Shown piece after piece: positions 1 to 7,969 of a stretch of DNA of 47,922 nucleotides. A program made the translations under genes and the position numbers. The stretch is from the NCBI GenBank assembly GCA_030611415.1, contig JAUWPW010000005.1:1-47922 (forward strand). The letters run 5' to 3'. Within the stretch, counting starts at the first letter, position 1; each line of letters begins with the position of its first letter. The notes beneath the pieces were generated by a model that worked only from the letters and a program-made list of their open reading frames with translations, did no database searches and was not told the origin of the DNA. Source of the stretch: Candidatus Bipolaricaulota bacterium (GTDB taxonomy: Bacteria > Bipolaricaulota > Bipolaricaulia > UBA7950 > UBA9294).

Positions 1-86
1 GGAAGATTACGTGCCAGGTACCTGAGGTTGGGCGGGTTGTCTATGACATAACTAGTAAGCCACCAGCTACTATTGAGTGGGAGTAA
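1..86 (+). CDS. guaA: GMP synthase (glutamine-hydrolysing), C-terminal end only
   Basis: The window opens inside a plus-strand gene. The frame starting at base 3 gives 27 codons ending in TAA at 84-86, with the tail VVYDITSKPPATIEWE. This is the strongly conserved C-terminus of GuaA, which closes the dimerisation domain. GuaA amidates XMP to GMP using glutamine and ATP in the cytoplasm. Only the last 27 residues are visible, so the amidotransferase and ATP-pyrophosphatase domains cannot be checked. The ORF is too short for the ORF track. The family call rests on this one diagnostic tail. Confidence 0.85.
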   Translation, partial: KITCQVPEVGRVVYDITSKPPATIEWE

Positions 87-243
87 TTGATTCCTGGGAT
101 CTTAGCGGCTTGAGTGAGTGAAACGAGCGGGCGAGAGAAAAGCTTCATCTCAGAAGGAGGTCCTTATTACACTCCGTACCTTGTGTCCAGCGTGAGGAGC
201 CGGTTTCTTTTCTTCAAAACGATCTAGAACAAGTATTATCCAG
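87..243. other. Intergenic gap between guaA and dcd (tail to tail)
   Basis: No coding signal is seen. The gap separates guaA (plus) from the end of dcd (minus). It contains a repeat unit, TGAGTGAGTGAAACGAGCGG and flanks (109-138), that recurs near-identically at 43913-43942. An AGAAGGAGGTCC stretch looks like a Shine-Dalgarno but has no open frame after it. No convincing terminator hairpin was found. Confidence 0.6.
109..138. repeat. Dispersed 30-bp intergenic repeat, copy 1
   Basis: The stretch CTTGAGTGAGTGAAACGAGC followed by GGGCGAGAGA matches 43913-43942 at all but one base (GAGCGGG here, GAACGGG there). Both copies lie in gaps next to gene ends. A more diverged relative may sit near 33584 (CTTGAGCGAGAGGATCGGGC). 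No terminal inverted repeats or ORF accompany it. Confidence 0.7.
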
Positions 244-804
244 TTATTGTGGCAGGGTTACTCCTTGTTGGCCTTGATAAATTCCACCGGTCTCTTTTTC
301 TGCATAGGTGCGCAGTGGCCTCTTTCCTCGGAAAAAGATCACCTGGGTTATTCCTTGGTGAATGTGAAGCCGGATCGGAAGAGGTGAAAGGTTGGCAAGT
401 TCGAGGGTAAGTTTTCCTCGCCATCCTGGCTCAAGTGGTGTTACGTTTACCAGAAGGCCGCAGCGAGCATAGGAGCTTTTTCCCCAACAAACAGCACAAA
501 CATTGTCTGGTATGTTGAACCATTCGACAGATTCAGCGAGTACCTGGGAGCCTGCAGCGATTTCAAGAATTTCATCAGCTTCGATCTCTCTGAAGTGGTG
601 CACAGGAAAAGCTATCGGGTCAAGTACGGCGTTGATGCCGCCTAGTGGTACTAAGAATTTGTTTCCTAGTCGCAGGTCATACCCAAAACTTCCCAACCCA
701 TAGGAAGGTTTCCCTTCCTGAAAAGGAACGAAGGGATCAATCATCGGGTTATTGCGCTCGCACAGGGCAGCGACTTCGTGATCGGATAAGATACCGTTGT
801 TCAT
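244..804 (-). CDS. dcd: dCTP deaminase
   Basis: The 186-residue protein matches the dCTP deaminase/dUTPase trimeric family in length and motifs. It carries SFGYDLRLG near residue 40, the conserved WGKSSYARCGL stretch near residue 110, and EPGWRGKLTLELAN near residues 130-145, which includes the catalytic glutamate of the family. It deaminates dCTP to dUTP, the route to dUMP for thymidylate synthesis. Some archaeal homologues also hydrolyse dUTP, and that cannot be decided here. The ATG follows a good GGGAGG site and overlaps the stop of the upstream thymidylate-synthase-like gene by 4 bp, so the two are probably translationally coupled. That pairing strengthens the call, since dcd makes the precursor of the partner's substrate. 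Confidence 0.9.
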   Translation of the reverse strand: MNNGILSDHEVAALCERNNPMIDPFVPFQEGKPSYGLGSFGYDLRLGNKFLVPLGGINAVLDPIAFPVHHFREIEADEILEIAAGSQVLAESVEWFNIPDNVCAVCWGKSSYARCGLLVNVTPLEPGWRGKLTLELANLSPLPIRLHIHQGITQVIFFRGKRPLRTYAEKETGGIYQGQQGVTLPQ

Positions 805-1583
805 TTGGCCTCCCTTGCTTTCTCAAAGAAAGGAGCAGCAAAGCTGGTTGTCCATGTACGTTTGTCAAAAGGCCGGGTTCTTACGGAAGAGAGGAATTTC
901 TCAAATTCTTTCCAATCCTTGCCGTAGATATGATAAGAGTCTGATATATCCATGTATCCTCCGCTATATACAGGCTGTTTGATCTGATTCTGTAGTTGTT
1001 CTGCAACAGCACGTTGTAAGTCGGTCAATGCCCACATGTTCATAAACGCTGCTTTGAAAGCATCTCTTGATCTCCAGTGGGCGTTCATGTTGAGCACTAA
1101 ACCATCATTGCCAGGAAGTACCCGAAAATGGAGCCGCTGAAGACAAGGTGGTTCATCACTGTGCAAATCCTGGGCAGGGATCCAGGTTATCGCCTGAGCA
1201 CGGCGGGTATACGGTGTTTTAGCAAGCCTTCTTACTACGTAGGAAAGCTGGTCTATTTCGTCAGCATACGAGAATAATCGGTGATGGTAGCTGTAAGGCC
1301 ATCTGCCCTCTCCCACGCGGTTGTCATGGATACCGTTTACTACTTCTAGGCGATAGATCTCCAGGTCTTCCAGTTTTGCAGGAAAAGATCGATGGATTCG
1401 TGGTTCAGCAAAAGGCTCTTTCACTGTTATTATCATCGTGCAGTCCTTGCTCGGAGGGTCATTGGGGCGGTCATATTCGGTCTCTATCTCGATTCCGTTC
1501 TGCCAAGCCGAAAGAACCGATTTTTCCCAAGCTTCGGGCAAAAGCCTTTCCGAAACATGCAACACCGGAATGTGTCCTTTCAT
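801..1583 (-). CDS. Archaeal-type thymidylate synthase
   Basis: The 260-residue protein resembles methanogen-type thymidylate synthase rather than bacterial ThyA or ThyX. The catalytic region reads DEPPCLQRLHF (nucleophilic Cys near residue 147), followed by NAHWRSRDAFKAAFMNMWAL, the counterpart of the ThyA QRSxDxxLGxPFN substrate-binding segment. An N-terminal EPRIHRSFP stretch is also typical of the archaeal group. It should convert dUMP to dTMP using a reduced one-carbon carrier. Whether that carrier is tetrahydrofolate or a pterin cannot be told. A strong AGGAGG precedes the ATG, and the stop overlaps the dcd start as ATGA. The neighbourhood (dcd, nrdD, nrdG) is all deoxynucleotide synthesis. 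A related dUMP hydroxymethylase-type activity is a less likely alternative. Confidence 0.82.
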   Translation of the reverse strand: MKGHIPVLHVSERLLPEAWEKSVLSAWQNGIEIETEYDRPNDPPSKDCTMIITVKEPFAEPRIHRSFPAKLEDLEIYRLEVVNGIHDNRVGEGRWPYSYHHRLFSYADEIDQLSYVVRRLAKTPYTRRAQAITWIPAQDLHSDEPPCLQRLHFRVLPGNDGLVLNMNAHWRSRDAFKAAFMNMWALTDLQRAVAEQLQNQIKQPVYSGGYMDISDSYHIYGKDWKEFEKFLSSVRTRPFDKRTWTTSFAAPFFEKAREAK

Positions 1584-1703
1584 CTTGTCCTCCTGGCTCT
1601 CGACCCTGGACTATCTTCTGTCCTCTAATCCATAATCCTTAATCCTTAATCCTGTGTTTTTCACCCATCACCCATCACCCATCACGATTTACTATTTCTA
1701 TCA
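1584..1703. other. Gap with two heptameric tandem repeats
   Basis: This 120-bp gap lies between the nrdG stop and the thymidylate synthase start, with both genes on the minus strand. No gene is seen. About half is occupied by two short tandem arrays with a 7-nt period (listed separately). A promoter for the synthase-dcd pair should lie here or within the end of nrdG, but no clear -35/-10 pair was recognised. Confidence 0.6.
1626..1685. repeat. Two adjacent 7-nt tandem repeats
   Basis: TAATCC(A/T) is repeated almost four times at 1626-1652. After a short spacer, TCACCCA is repeated three times plus TCAC at 1661-1685. The two units differ but share the 7-nt period. The copy number is low and there is no spacer structure, so this is not a CRISPR. 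Confidence 0.85.
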
Positions 1704-2405
1704 TTAGCGTGCCCCCCCTGCAGGAAACGAACTTTTTATCTGTTCCCATATTGCACCCAACTCTTCCTCCGAGAAAGCTTGCCTATCCTTCCAGGCGGGA
1801 TCAACCAAGGCTTTGTCCTGTGGTACCACGAACCGCTGTAGATAGTAACGTTTTGCTCCGGCAATCATAGGAATTGTCTCCTCTATATCACCAACAGTGA
1901 TTGTTGGGGCAACGGTTGTGCGAAACTCGTAATCGGGCGCATTATGGATTACGAGACGGATCGAGTGCCGGATTGCATCGATATCAACATGGACCCCCGC
2001 TAGTTCGTCATATCGCGCTGGTGGGCCCTTGACGTCCATCGCGACGTAGTCAAGGAGATGGGCCCGAAATAGTGCTTCAAGAATCTCAGGTTGTGAGCCG
2101 TTGGTGTCAAGCTTGACTAGAAGACCGAGGTGTTTTACGCGTGTGATGAATTGGCCTAGATCAGGCTGTAAGGTTGGTTCTCCGCCGGTGATGACCAGAG
2201 CATCGATAAACCCTTCTCGTTCGCGCAAGGTGCTAAGGATATCATTTTCCGGGATGAGGTGGAGCTTACTTGTTTCCTCTGGCAACACTAATTCTGAGTT
2301 GTGGCAGAAGGGACAGCGGAAGTTGCAGGCTGCCGCGTAGACCAGTGCCGCAATATGGTCTGGGTAATCAATTAGCGTCATTGGAAGCAGGTGAGCAAAT
2401 TTCAC
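1704..2405 (-). CDS. nrdG: Anaerobic ribonucleotide reductase activating protein (radical SAM)
   Basis: The 233-residue protein carries the radical-SAM cluster motif as CNFRCPFC near residues 28-35 (CxxxCxxC) and the ITGGEPTLQ glycine-rich SAM segment near residue 73. It uses SAM and a 4Fe-4S cluster to install the glycyl radical on NrdD. Its placement 135 bp downstream of nrdD on the same strand supports this specific role among glycyl-radical activases. At 233 residues it belongs to the longer NrdG form common in anaerobes rather than the roughly 155-residue E. coli form. The start appears to be GTG after a GGGGG-rich site; an ATG two bases upstream is out of frame. Confidence 0.9.
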   Translation of the reverse strand: MKFAHLLPMTLIDYPDHIAALVYAAACNFRCPFCHNSELVLPEETSKLHLIPENDILSTLREREGFIDALVITGGEPTLQPDLGQFITRVKHLGLLVKLDTNGSQPEILEALFRAHLLDYVAMDVKGPPARYDELAGVHVDIDAIRHSIRLVIHNAPDYEFRTTVAPTITVGDIEETIPMIAGAKRYYLQRFVVPQDKALVDPAWKDRQAFSEEELGAIWEQIKSSFPAGGAR

Positions 2406-2540
2406 ATGAGACCCCCGCTTAATACATACATTAAGCCTTGTCCGCGTATTCCAGGCACAGAAGATTCAGTGTTCATCTTGGGTATTATCTCTCTGAATAC
2501 CGAACCTTGCTAGTGACGTTTTCCTCGCAGATTCTTATAA

Positions 2541-4655
2541 CTACGGATTTGCGGCTACCTTAGCGAGTTGACCGGTTGAGTATACTTTGCGGTCAGCAAA
2601 CTCAGCGCGTTTCCCATCATTCCATTGCTCTACCGGTCTCAGGTATCCAACCACGCGGGAGTAAACCTCGGTATGTGCGCCACATAGCGGACAACTTGTT
2701 TGCTCTCCCACAAGATATCCATGCTCTGGACAAATAGAGAAGCTCGGCGTAAGGGTGTAGTACGGCAGATGGAAGCCCTCGGCTATCTTTCGTACTAGTT
2801 GCTTGGTCGCCTCAGAGCTTGGCAAGTGCTCGCCAAGGAATCCATGAAAGACCGTTCCGCCCGTGTAGCGAGTTTGCAATGGATCCTGCATCTGTAGTGC
2901 TTCGAATAGATCGTCAGTCAACCCGACCGGTAGGTGAGTGGAGTTGGTGTAGTACGGCTCCTTGCCCCCATAACGCTCTAAGGTGTATATATGAATATTC
3001 GGATAGCGATTGAGGTCCTTCCTTGCCAAACTGTAGCTTGCTCCTTCGGCTGGGGTTGCTTCTAGGTTAAAGATCTCATTGGTTTCTTCCTGAAAATTAC
3101 TTAGCTTTTCTCGCATGAAGTCGAGCGTTTTTAGCGCGAAGGCTTGTCCGGCAGGATCAGCAATCGAAAGGCCATACAAGTTGAGTAAAGCATCATTCAT
3201 TCCAATAAGGCCAATTGTGGAGAAGTGATTTCTCCAGTAACCTCCTATGCTTTGTTTGACCTCTTGTAGATAGAACTTCGAATAGGGGTAAAGCCCTTTT
3301 TCTGTAAGGTTCTCTAGAGTCTTGCGCTTGATCAATAGTGATTCTCTAGCGAGATCCATCAGATCACTCAAGCGGTTGAAGAAATCAGACTCGTTCTTAG
3401 ATAGGTAACCCAAGCGTGGGATGTTGATCGTTACCACGCCGATCGATCCAGTGAGTGGGTTTGCCCCGAACAGTCCGCCGCCGCGTTTCCTGAGCTCACG
3501 ATTGTCAATACGAAGGCGGCAACACATACTGCGGGCATCCTCCGGCTTCATGTCGCTTCCTATGAAATTAGAAAAGTATGGTATCCCATATCTTGCTGTC
3601 ATCTCCCACAGCGGAGCGAAATTGTCATTTTCCCAATCGAAATCCTCTGTTATATTGTAGGTGGGGATAGGGAAGGTGAACGGTCGATCGTGCATGTCTC
3701 CTTTAACCATCACCTCGGCAAAGGCACGATTGAACATGTCCATTTCGTGTTGATAGTCACCATAGACAGAGTCTTGCAGCTTTCCGCCTATGGCTATTGG
3801 TTCTCCTCTCATATAACGCGGGACCTCCAGGTCAAAAGTTACGTTGGTAAACGGGGTCTGAAAGCCAACTCGCGTGGGCACATTCATGTTGTACACAAAC
3901 TCTTGCAGGTTTTGTTTTACTTCGCTGTAGGAGAGGTTGTCGTGTCGGATGAAGGGAGCAAGATAAGTATCGAGGTTTGAGAAAGCCTGTGCTCCGGCCG
4001 CTTCGCCCTGTAAAGTGTACATAAAGTTTACTACCTGGAGTAGCGCAACGCGGAAGTGTTTTGCCGGTGCGGCCTCTATTTTTCCCCGTACACCACGGAA
4101 GCCACGCATGAGCAAATGATACAAGTCCCAGCCCACACAGTAGGCGCCAAGGGTTCCCAGGTCGTGGATATGAAAGTCCCCTTCAATGTGGCGCTCACGG
4201 ATTTCCTTGGGGTAGATCTTATTCAGCCAATAACGTGAGATCACTCTATCCGTAATATGGGTGTTTAGCCCTTGTAGCGAGTAGGTCATGTTGCTGTTCT
4301 CGCGCACCCGCCAGTTGCGGTCCTGTAGGTAGTCTTCCACGAGTGGGATTTCAGTAAGGAGGCCGCGCATCTCGCGCATGTCAGCGTGTTGTTTGCGATA
4401 AAGAATGTAAGCCTTGGCCGCTCTGATGTATCCTGTTTCGATGAGTACTTTTTCTACTGTATCCTGGATTTCTTCTACCTTGGGCGGCTTATCTACAAAT
4501 GTCTCATAGAGGTACTCCACGACCCGGCCCGACAATTGCTCGGCCGCTGCTCTGTCAGGGTTTCCCACCGCGTGCATGGCTTTCTGGATAGCGGTTGTGA
4601 TTTTCTCCTTATCGAAGGGCATTACACGGCCGCTGCGTTTAATGATTCTGTCCAA
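2541..4655 (-). CDS. nrdD: Anaerobic ribonucleoside-triphosphate reductase
   Basis: The 704-residue protein starts with an ATP-cone regulatory domain (IIKRSGRVMPFDKEKI, residues 4-95), followed by the glycyl-radical reductase barrel. The C-terminus holds the zinc-binding CPEHGY...CPLCG cysteines (about residues 640-660) and the radical-glycine loop RVVGYLRPV (about residue 671). It reduces NTPs to dNTPs in the absence of oxygen, and the ATP cone allows allosteric activity control. The likely start is TTG after GAGGGGGA, with no better ATG nearby. nrdG follows downstream. No NrdR box or cobalamin riboswitch was recognised upstream. It is the only ribonucleotide reductase in the window and indicates anaerobic or facultative growth. 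Confidence 0.95.
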   Translation of the reverse strand: MDRIIKRSGRVMPFDKEKITTAIQKAMHAVGNPDRAAAEQLSGRVVEYLYETFVDKPPKVEEIQDTVEKVLIETGYIRAAKAYILYRKQHADMREMRGLLTEIPLVEDYLQDRNWRVRENSNMTYSLQGLNTHITDRVISRYWLNKIYPKEIRERHIEGDFHIHDLGTLGAYCVGWDLYHLLMRGFRGVRGKIEAAPAKHFRVALLQVVNFMYTLQGEAAGAQAFSNLDTYLAPFIRHDNLSYSEVKQNLQEFVYNMNVPTRVGFQTPFTNVTFDLEVPRYMRGEPIAIGGKLQDSVYGDYQHEMDMFNRAFAEVMVKGDMHDRPFTFPIPTYNITEDFDWENDNFAPLWEMTARYGIPYFSNFIGSDMKPEDARSMCCRLRIDNRELRKRGGGLFGANPLTGSIGVVTINIPRLGYLSKNESDFFNRLSDLMDLARESLLIKRKTLENLTEKGLYPYSKFYLQEVKQSIGGYWRNHFSTIGLIGMNDALLNLYGLSIADPAGQAFALKTLDFMREKLSNFQEETNEIFNLEATPAEGASYSLARKDLNRYPNIHIYTLERYGGKEPYYTNSTHLPVGLTDDLFEALQMQDPLQTRYTGGTVFHGFLGEHLPSSEATKQLVRKIAEGFHLPYYTLTPSFSICPEHGYLVGEQTSCPLCGAHTEVYSRVVGYLRPVEQWNDGKRAEFADRKVYSTGQLAKVAANP

Positions 4656-5065
4656 TATTGTTCCCCCTCATTGAAACATGCGTTGATATGTAAGACCGAG
4701 CTCAGCGTAGCTTATGGAGGGATATAAAGTCAACCGTAACTTGTTCGCCTTTGTGGTAATGAAGGAGTGATCGCCAGGGGATAAGAACAAACGCCATATA
4801 CAAAAGAGTGATAGAGGTCTGACAATAGGGCAGGGGGTGATGAGCGAAAAACGGTGAACGGTGAATCGTACCCCTAGTCCTGCTTCCGGCCTCCGATTCT
4901 CCACTGCTGGCGCTTGACTGCAGTAGGTAGGCCAGATAGGGAAGAACCCCTCTTGCGTGAATTGGAGAGTAGCTTCGAGTAAAGGTTTCGGAGCTTGATT
5001 TTGCGATGAGCATGAGATAAGCTTCTGCAGTACTGAATAATTCGACAATTAGTAATCCAGGAGAG
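4656..5065. other. 410-bp divergent gap between nrdD and rpsT
   Basis: This is the promoter region for nrdD (minus) and rpsT-secF-recJ (plus). Two overlapping minus-strand ORFs of 126 and 127 codons lie here, but they share no recognisable family and start inside or against rpsT, so they are treated as noise. A 7-nt direct repeat ACGGTGAACGGTGA lies at 4851-4864. I found no riboswitch or NrdR-type palindrome and could not fix either promoter. Confidence 0.5.
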
Positions 5066-5335
5066 GTGATCAAAATACCTAACATTCGTTCAGCAGAGAA
5101 GCGTTTGCGTCAGAGTAAAAAACGTCGAGGACTCAATCGAGCAAAAAAGACGGCACTCAAGCATGTCATTAAGCAGATAAAGACTCATCTGGCTGCTGGC
5201 GATAGAGAGGCGGCACGCGCACTCTTGCCCGAGCTTGCCAAAGTAACTGATAAAGCGGCCAAACATCACACAATTCATAAGAATAAGGCCAATCGGATTA
5301 AGTCTCGGTGGATGAGGAGGGTGGGAGCAGTTTAA
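5066..5335 (+). CDS. rpsT: 30S ribosomal protein S20
   Basis: The 89-residue, very basic helical protein has the S20 signature: PNIRSAEKRLRQSKKRR at the start, then NRAKKTALKH, and an alternating helix ending in HKNKANRIKSRW. S20 binds 16S rRNA in the body of the 30S subunit as a primary assembly protein. The start is GTG at 5066 after CAGGAGAG. Only 11 bp separate its stop from the GTG of secF, and the secF ribosome-binding site begins immediately after the stop, so the two are co-transcribed. S20 next to secF-recJ is not the usual arrangement, in which secD precedes secF. Confidence 0.93.
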   Translation: MIKIPNIRSAEKRLRQSKKRRGLNRAKKTALKHVIKQIKTHLAAGDREAARALLPELAKVTDKAAKHHTIHKNKANRIKSRWMRRVGAV

Positions 5336-5346
5336 GGGAGGTTTGC

Positions 5347-6246
5347 GTGCGACAGTACGATTTTCTTGGCAAAGCAAAGTACTTGGTTCCCATCTCTATC
5401 ATTCTTGTAGTGGCGAGCATTGTTCTCTTGATCCCTCAAGTGCGAGGCCTAAATCCAGGGATTGAGTTTACCGGTGGAACCGAATTTACGATTAAGTTCG
5501 CCGGGCCAGTAGAGATAGCTGATTTGCGTGGCGTATTAGCTGGGCTTTCCCCTGAGAGTACGGATTTAGGAAAGAGCGCTATCCAGGATGTTTCTGGCAA
5601 GAACACTAAGGTCATCACAACACAGTTAGACGTAGAAGCAAATCAGTCGACAATTGATCAGATCGAAGAGACTATAATAGCTCAGTTTGAAGTGGAGGAT
5701 ATCAACCGTCGCTCAATTGGCAAGCAGGTTAGCCGGGAGCTTACTCAAAAGGGTTGGCAAGCTGTGTTGCTTGCCCTGGTGGTAATACTGGTTTACGTCT
5801 CGTGGCGATTTCGCCTGCGGTACGCTATCGGCGCTGTGGCGTCAGTTACGCATGACGTAATCATCGCACTGGGTATCTTTGCTCTTTTCAAGATTCAAGT
5901 GAATCTACCTACAATTGCTGCGTTTTTGACTATCGTTGGGTATTCCCTCAATGATACAATAGTTATCTTTGACCGCATTCGTGAGAATATCAAGATGAAC
6001 AAGAAAAGGTCGATCTTCGATACTATCAACCTTAGTGTTAATCAATCATTGACTCGGACCCTAAACACTTCGTTTACAACTTTTATTCCCGTCTTGATCT
6101 TGTTCTTGTTTGGTGGAACGGTTTTACGCGGATTCTCTGTGGCTCTTTTTATTGGGGTGGTTGTAGGCACGTATTCCTCTATGTATGTAGCTAACCCGAT
6201 TCTCTATGCATGGACACTTAAGGCAGGTGGGGCGAAGAAGGGTTGA
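5347..6246 (+). CDS. secF: Protein translocase subunit SecF
   Basis: SecF is the smaller RND-like partner of SecD, which uses the proton gradient to help pull proteins across the inner membrane after SecA action. From the GTG at 5347 the protein is 299 residues, with a first membrane helix (YLVPISIILVVASIVLL), the conserved GLNPGIEFTGGTEF segment, a periplasmic domain to about residue 130, and five further helices. SVTHDVIIALG and GYSLNDTIVIFDRIREN are diagnostic SecF signatures. The ORF-track start at 5308 lies inside rpsT. GTG 5347 has a GGGAG site at the right distance and is preferred. No secD is adjacent: rpsT occupies its usual place. recJ follows directly. Confidence 0.93.
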   Translation: MRQYDFLGKAKYLVPISIILVVASIVLLIPQVRGLNPGIEFTGGTEFTIKFAGPVEIADLRGVLAGLSPESTDLGKSAIQDVSGKNTKVITTQLDVEANQSTIDQIEETIIAQFEVEDINRRSIGKQVSRELTQKGWQAVLLALVVILVYVSWRFRLRYAIGAVASVTHDVIIALGIFALFKIQVNLPTIAAFLTIVGYSLNDTIVIFDRIRENIKMNKKRSIFDTINLSVNQSLTRTLNTSFTTFIPVLILFLFGGTVLRGFSVALFIGVVVGTYSSMYVANPILYAWTLKAGGAKKG

Positions 6247-6247
6247 T

Positions 6248-7969
6248 GTGAAGTCTCTTATCCATCCAGGGAAGGAATGGAAACTCTCCGCTTGTCCAAG
6301 TGATAGCCTGATTCACGAGATTCAAGAAGCAATTCCCTGTAAACGACCGTTTGCTGTCTTGCTCGCGCAACGTGGCGCGCATAAATGGGAAGCATTGATG
6401 AATCCTTGTTCTCGGGATTTTCATTGCTCTTCTCTTATGCTGGGAGTGGAAAAGGCTGTCCCTCGACTGATACAAGCAATTGGGAAGAAGGAAAAGATAT
6501 TCATCCATGGAGATTTTGACGTTGACGGCTTGAGTGGAGCAGCTGTCCTTTACAAAGGCTTGCTACCTCTGTTCCCCCCAAAAACAATAAAAGTCGAGGT
6601 CGGTACCCGCGAGCAAGGGCACGGCTTGTCTGTTGGTTTTGTGCGCCGCGTGATAGGTGAGTTGTTTTCACTTGTTCTCACTGTTGATTGTGGGATCTCC
6701 AACGGTAAAGAGATTTCCGAGCTACGTGATGCGGGGATTGACACAATCATCACAGATCACCATTTGCCCAGCCGGCAACTGCCTCCGGCGGTGGCCATCC
6801 TTGATCCACATCAGGCGGGTGAAACATACCCTAACTGTGATTTGGCTGGGGTAGGTGTGGCCTACAAGTTGATCTGCGGGCTGTACAAGCAACTCGGGCG
6901 AGAAGTTCCCTATTCTTTTCTGGATTTGGTTGGTCTAGGAACGATCGCGGACCTTGTTCCCCTTGCCAGAGGCTCAGAGGTGGAGAACCGAGCGATAGTG
7001 CGGGAGGCACTTTCGCTGTTGGCTAGCGGTACAGGATCTTCACTTGGCCTACGGGTATTGATGGATAGAATGTCTGTCAACGTAACAAGAGTAACAGCTA
7101 GAGACATTGCTTACATGGTTGTCCCCAAGTTGAACGCGGCGAATCGGGCTGGTGATCCCAAGGTGGCTTTTCTTCTTCTCTGCACAGGAAAGCAGGAGCG
7201 TGCGAGATATCTAACCGAGATCCTACTAGACTACAATCGCGATCGTGAGATTGCGCAAGCTGATTTGTTGGCTCAGGCCGAGGAGAAGATAGCAGCAGAG
7301 GGAACAGACCCGGCAAAGGATGGTATCGTTGTTCTTACTGGAAAGTATTGGAATGAAGGGATACTAGGGCTCGCAGCTTCTAGGCTGGTTGATCGTTATC
7401 ATGTTCCGGCAGTTGTTATCTCTCGCGGAGATCGAATGAGTCGTGCTTCTTGCCGCACCATAGAAGGATTTGACATCGCGGAGTGCCTTGAGGCGCATTC
7501 TGATTTGCTTATTCGTTACGGTGGGCACAAAATGGCAGCGGGGTTTTCGGTTTCAAATGATCTGCTTCCCATATTGCGCAAGCGGCTCCTGCTTTATGCT
7601 ACAGAAAAGAATCTAGCTCCTTTGTCCACGGCTAACAGCATTGATGTGGAGCTTGTGCCTGATGGGATCGATATACAGCTCTATACTAACCTGCGCTCGC
7701 TAGCTCCTTATGGGCAAGGTAATCCCTTGCCCATCTTTCTCTTACGGGGATGTTTATTCGATGGTCTCTCTTTGGTAGGCGCGCGAAAGCAACACCTAAA
7801 GGGAAGGGTTGTGTGTGATGGATCACGGGTTCCATTTATCGCTTTCCGCATGGCAAGGCATATTAATACCTTTGAAAACACATGTAACGTTGCCGTTGTT
7901 TTTAGAGCTGGATTTGATAGCTGGCATAAACAAGTGCAATTAGAAGTTATTGACTTGGTGGAAAACTAA
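6248..7969 (+). CDS. recJ: Single-stranded-DNA-specific exonuclease RecJ
   Basis: RecJ is a 5'-3' exonuclease on single-stranded DNA, acting in recombination, mismatch and base-excision repair. From the GTG at 6248 the protein has 573 residues, the usual core length. The DHH domain shows IHGDFDVDGLSG (about residues 83-95), TVDCGIS and ITDHHLPSR (about 170), which hold the Mn-binding aspartates and histidines. The DHHA1 domain shows RYGGHKMAAGFSV (about 423-435), followed by an OB-fold. The ORF-track start at 6206 lies inside secF. The GTG at 6248 follows AAGAAGGG and begins one base after the secF stop. Its own stop overlaps that of the convergent TagO-TagA gene. Confidence 0.93.
   Translation: MKSLIHPGKEWKLSACPSDSLIHEIQEAIPCKRPFAVLLAQRGAHKWEALMNPCSRDFHCSSLMLGVEKAVPRLIQAIGKKEKIFIHGDFDVDGLSGAAVLYKGLLPLFPPKTIKVEVGTREQGHGLSVGFVRRVIGELFSLVLTVDCGISNGKEISELRDAGIDTIITDHHLPSRQLPPAVAILDPHQAGETYPNCDLAGVGVAYKLICGLYKQLGREVPYSFLDLVGLGTIADLVPLARGSEVENRAIVREALSLLASGTGSSLGLRVLMDRMSVNVTRVTARDIAYMVVPKLNAANRAGDPKVAFLLLCTGKQERARYLTEILLDYNRDREIAQADLLAQAEEKIAAEGTDPAKDGIVVLTGKYWNEGILGLAASRLVDRYHVPAVVISRGDRMSRASCRTIEGFDIAECLEAHSDLLIRYGGHKMAAGFSVSNDLLPILRKRLLLYATEKNLAPLSTANSIDVELVPDGIDIQLYTNLRSLAPYGQGNPLPIFLLRGCLFDGLSLVGARKQHLKGRVVCDGSRVPFIAFRMARHINTFENTCNVAVVFRAGFDSWHKQVQLEVIDLVEN

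Noticed and set aside
1626-1685. Possible CRISPR
   Set aside because: Units are 7 nt with no spacers and no cas genes in the window.
4668-5085. Two overlapping minus-strand ORFs of 126-127 codons in the nrdD-rpsT gap
   Set aside because: They are out of phase with each other, match no family, have no ribosome-binding sites and run against the rpsT start.
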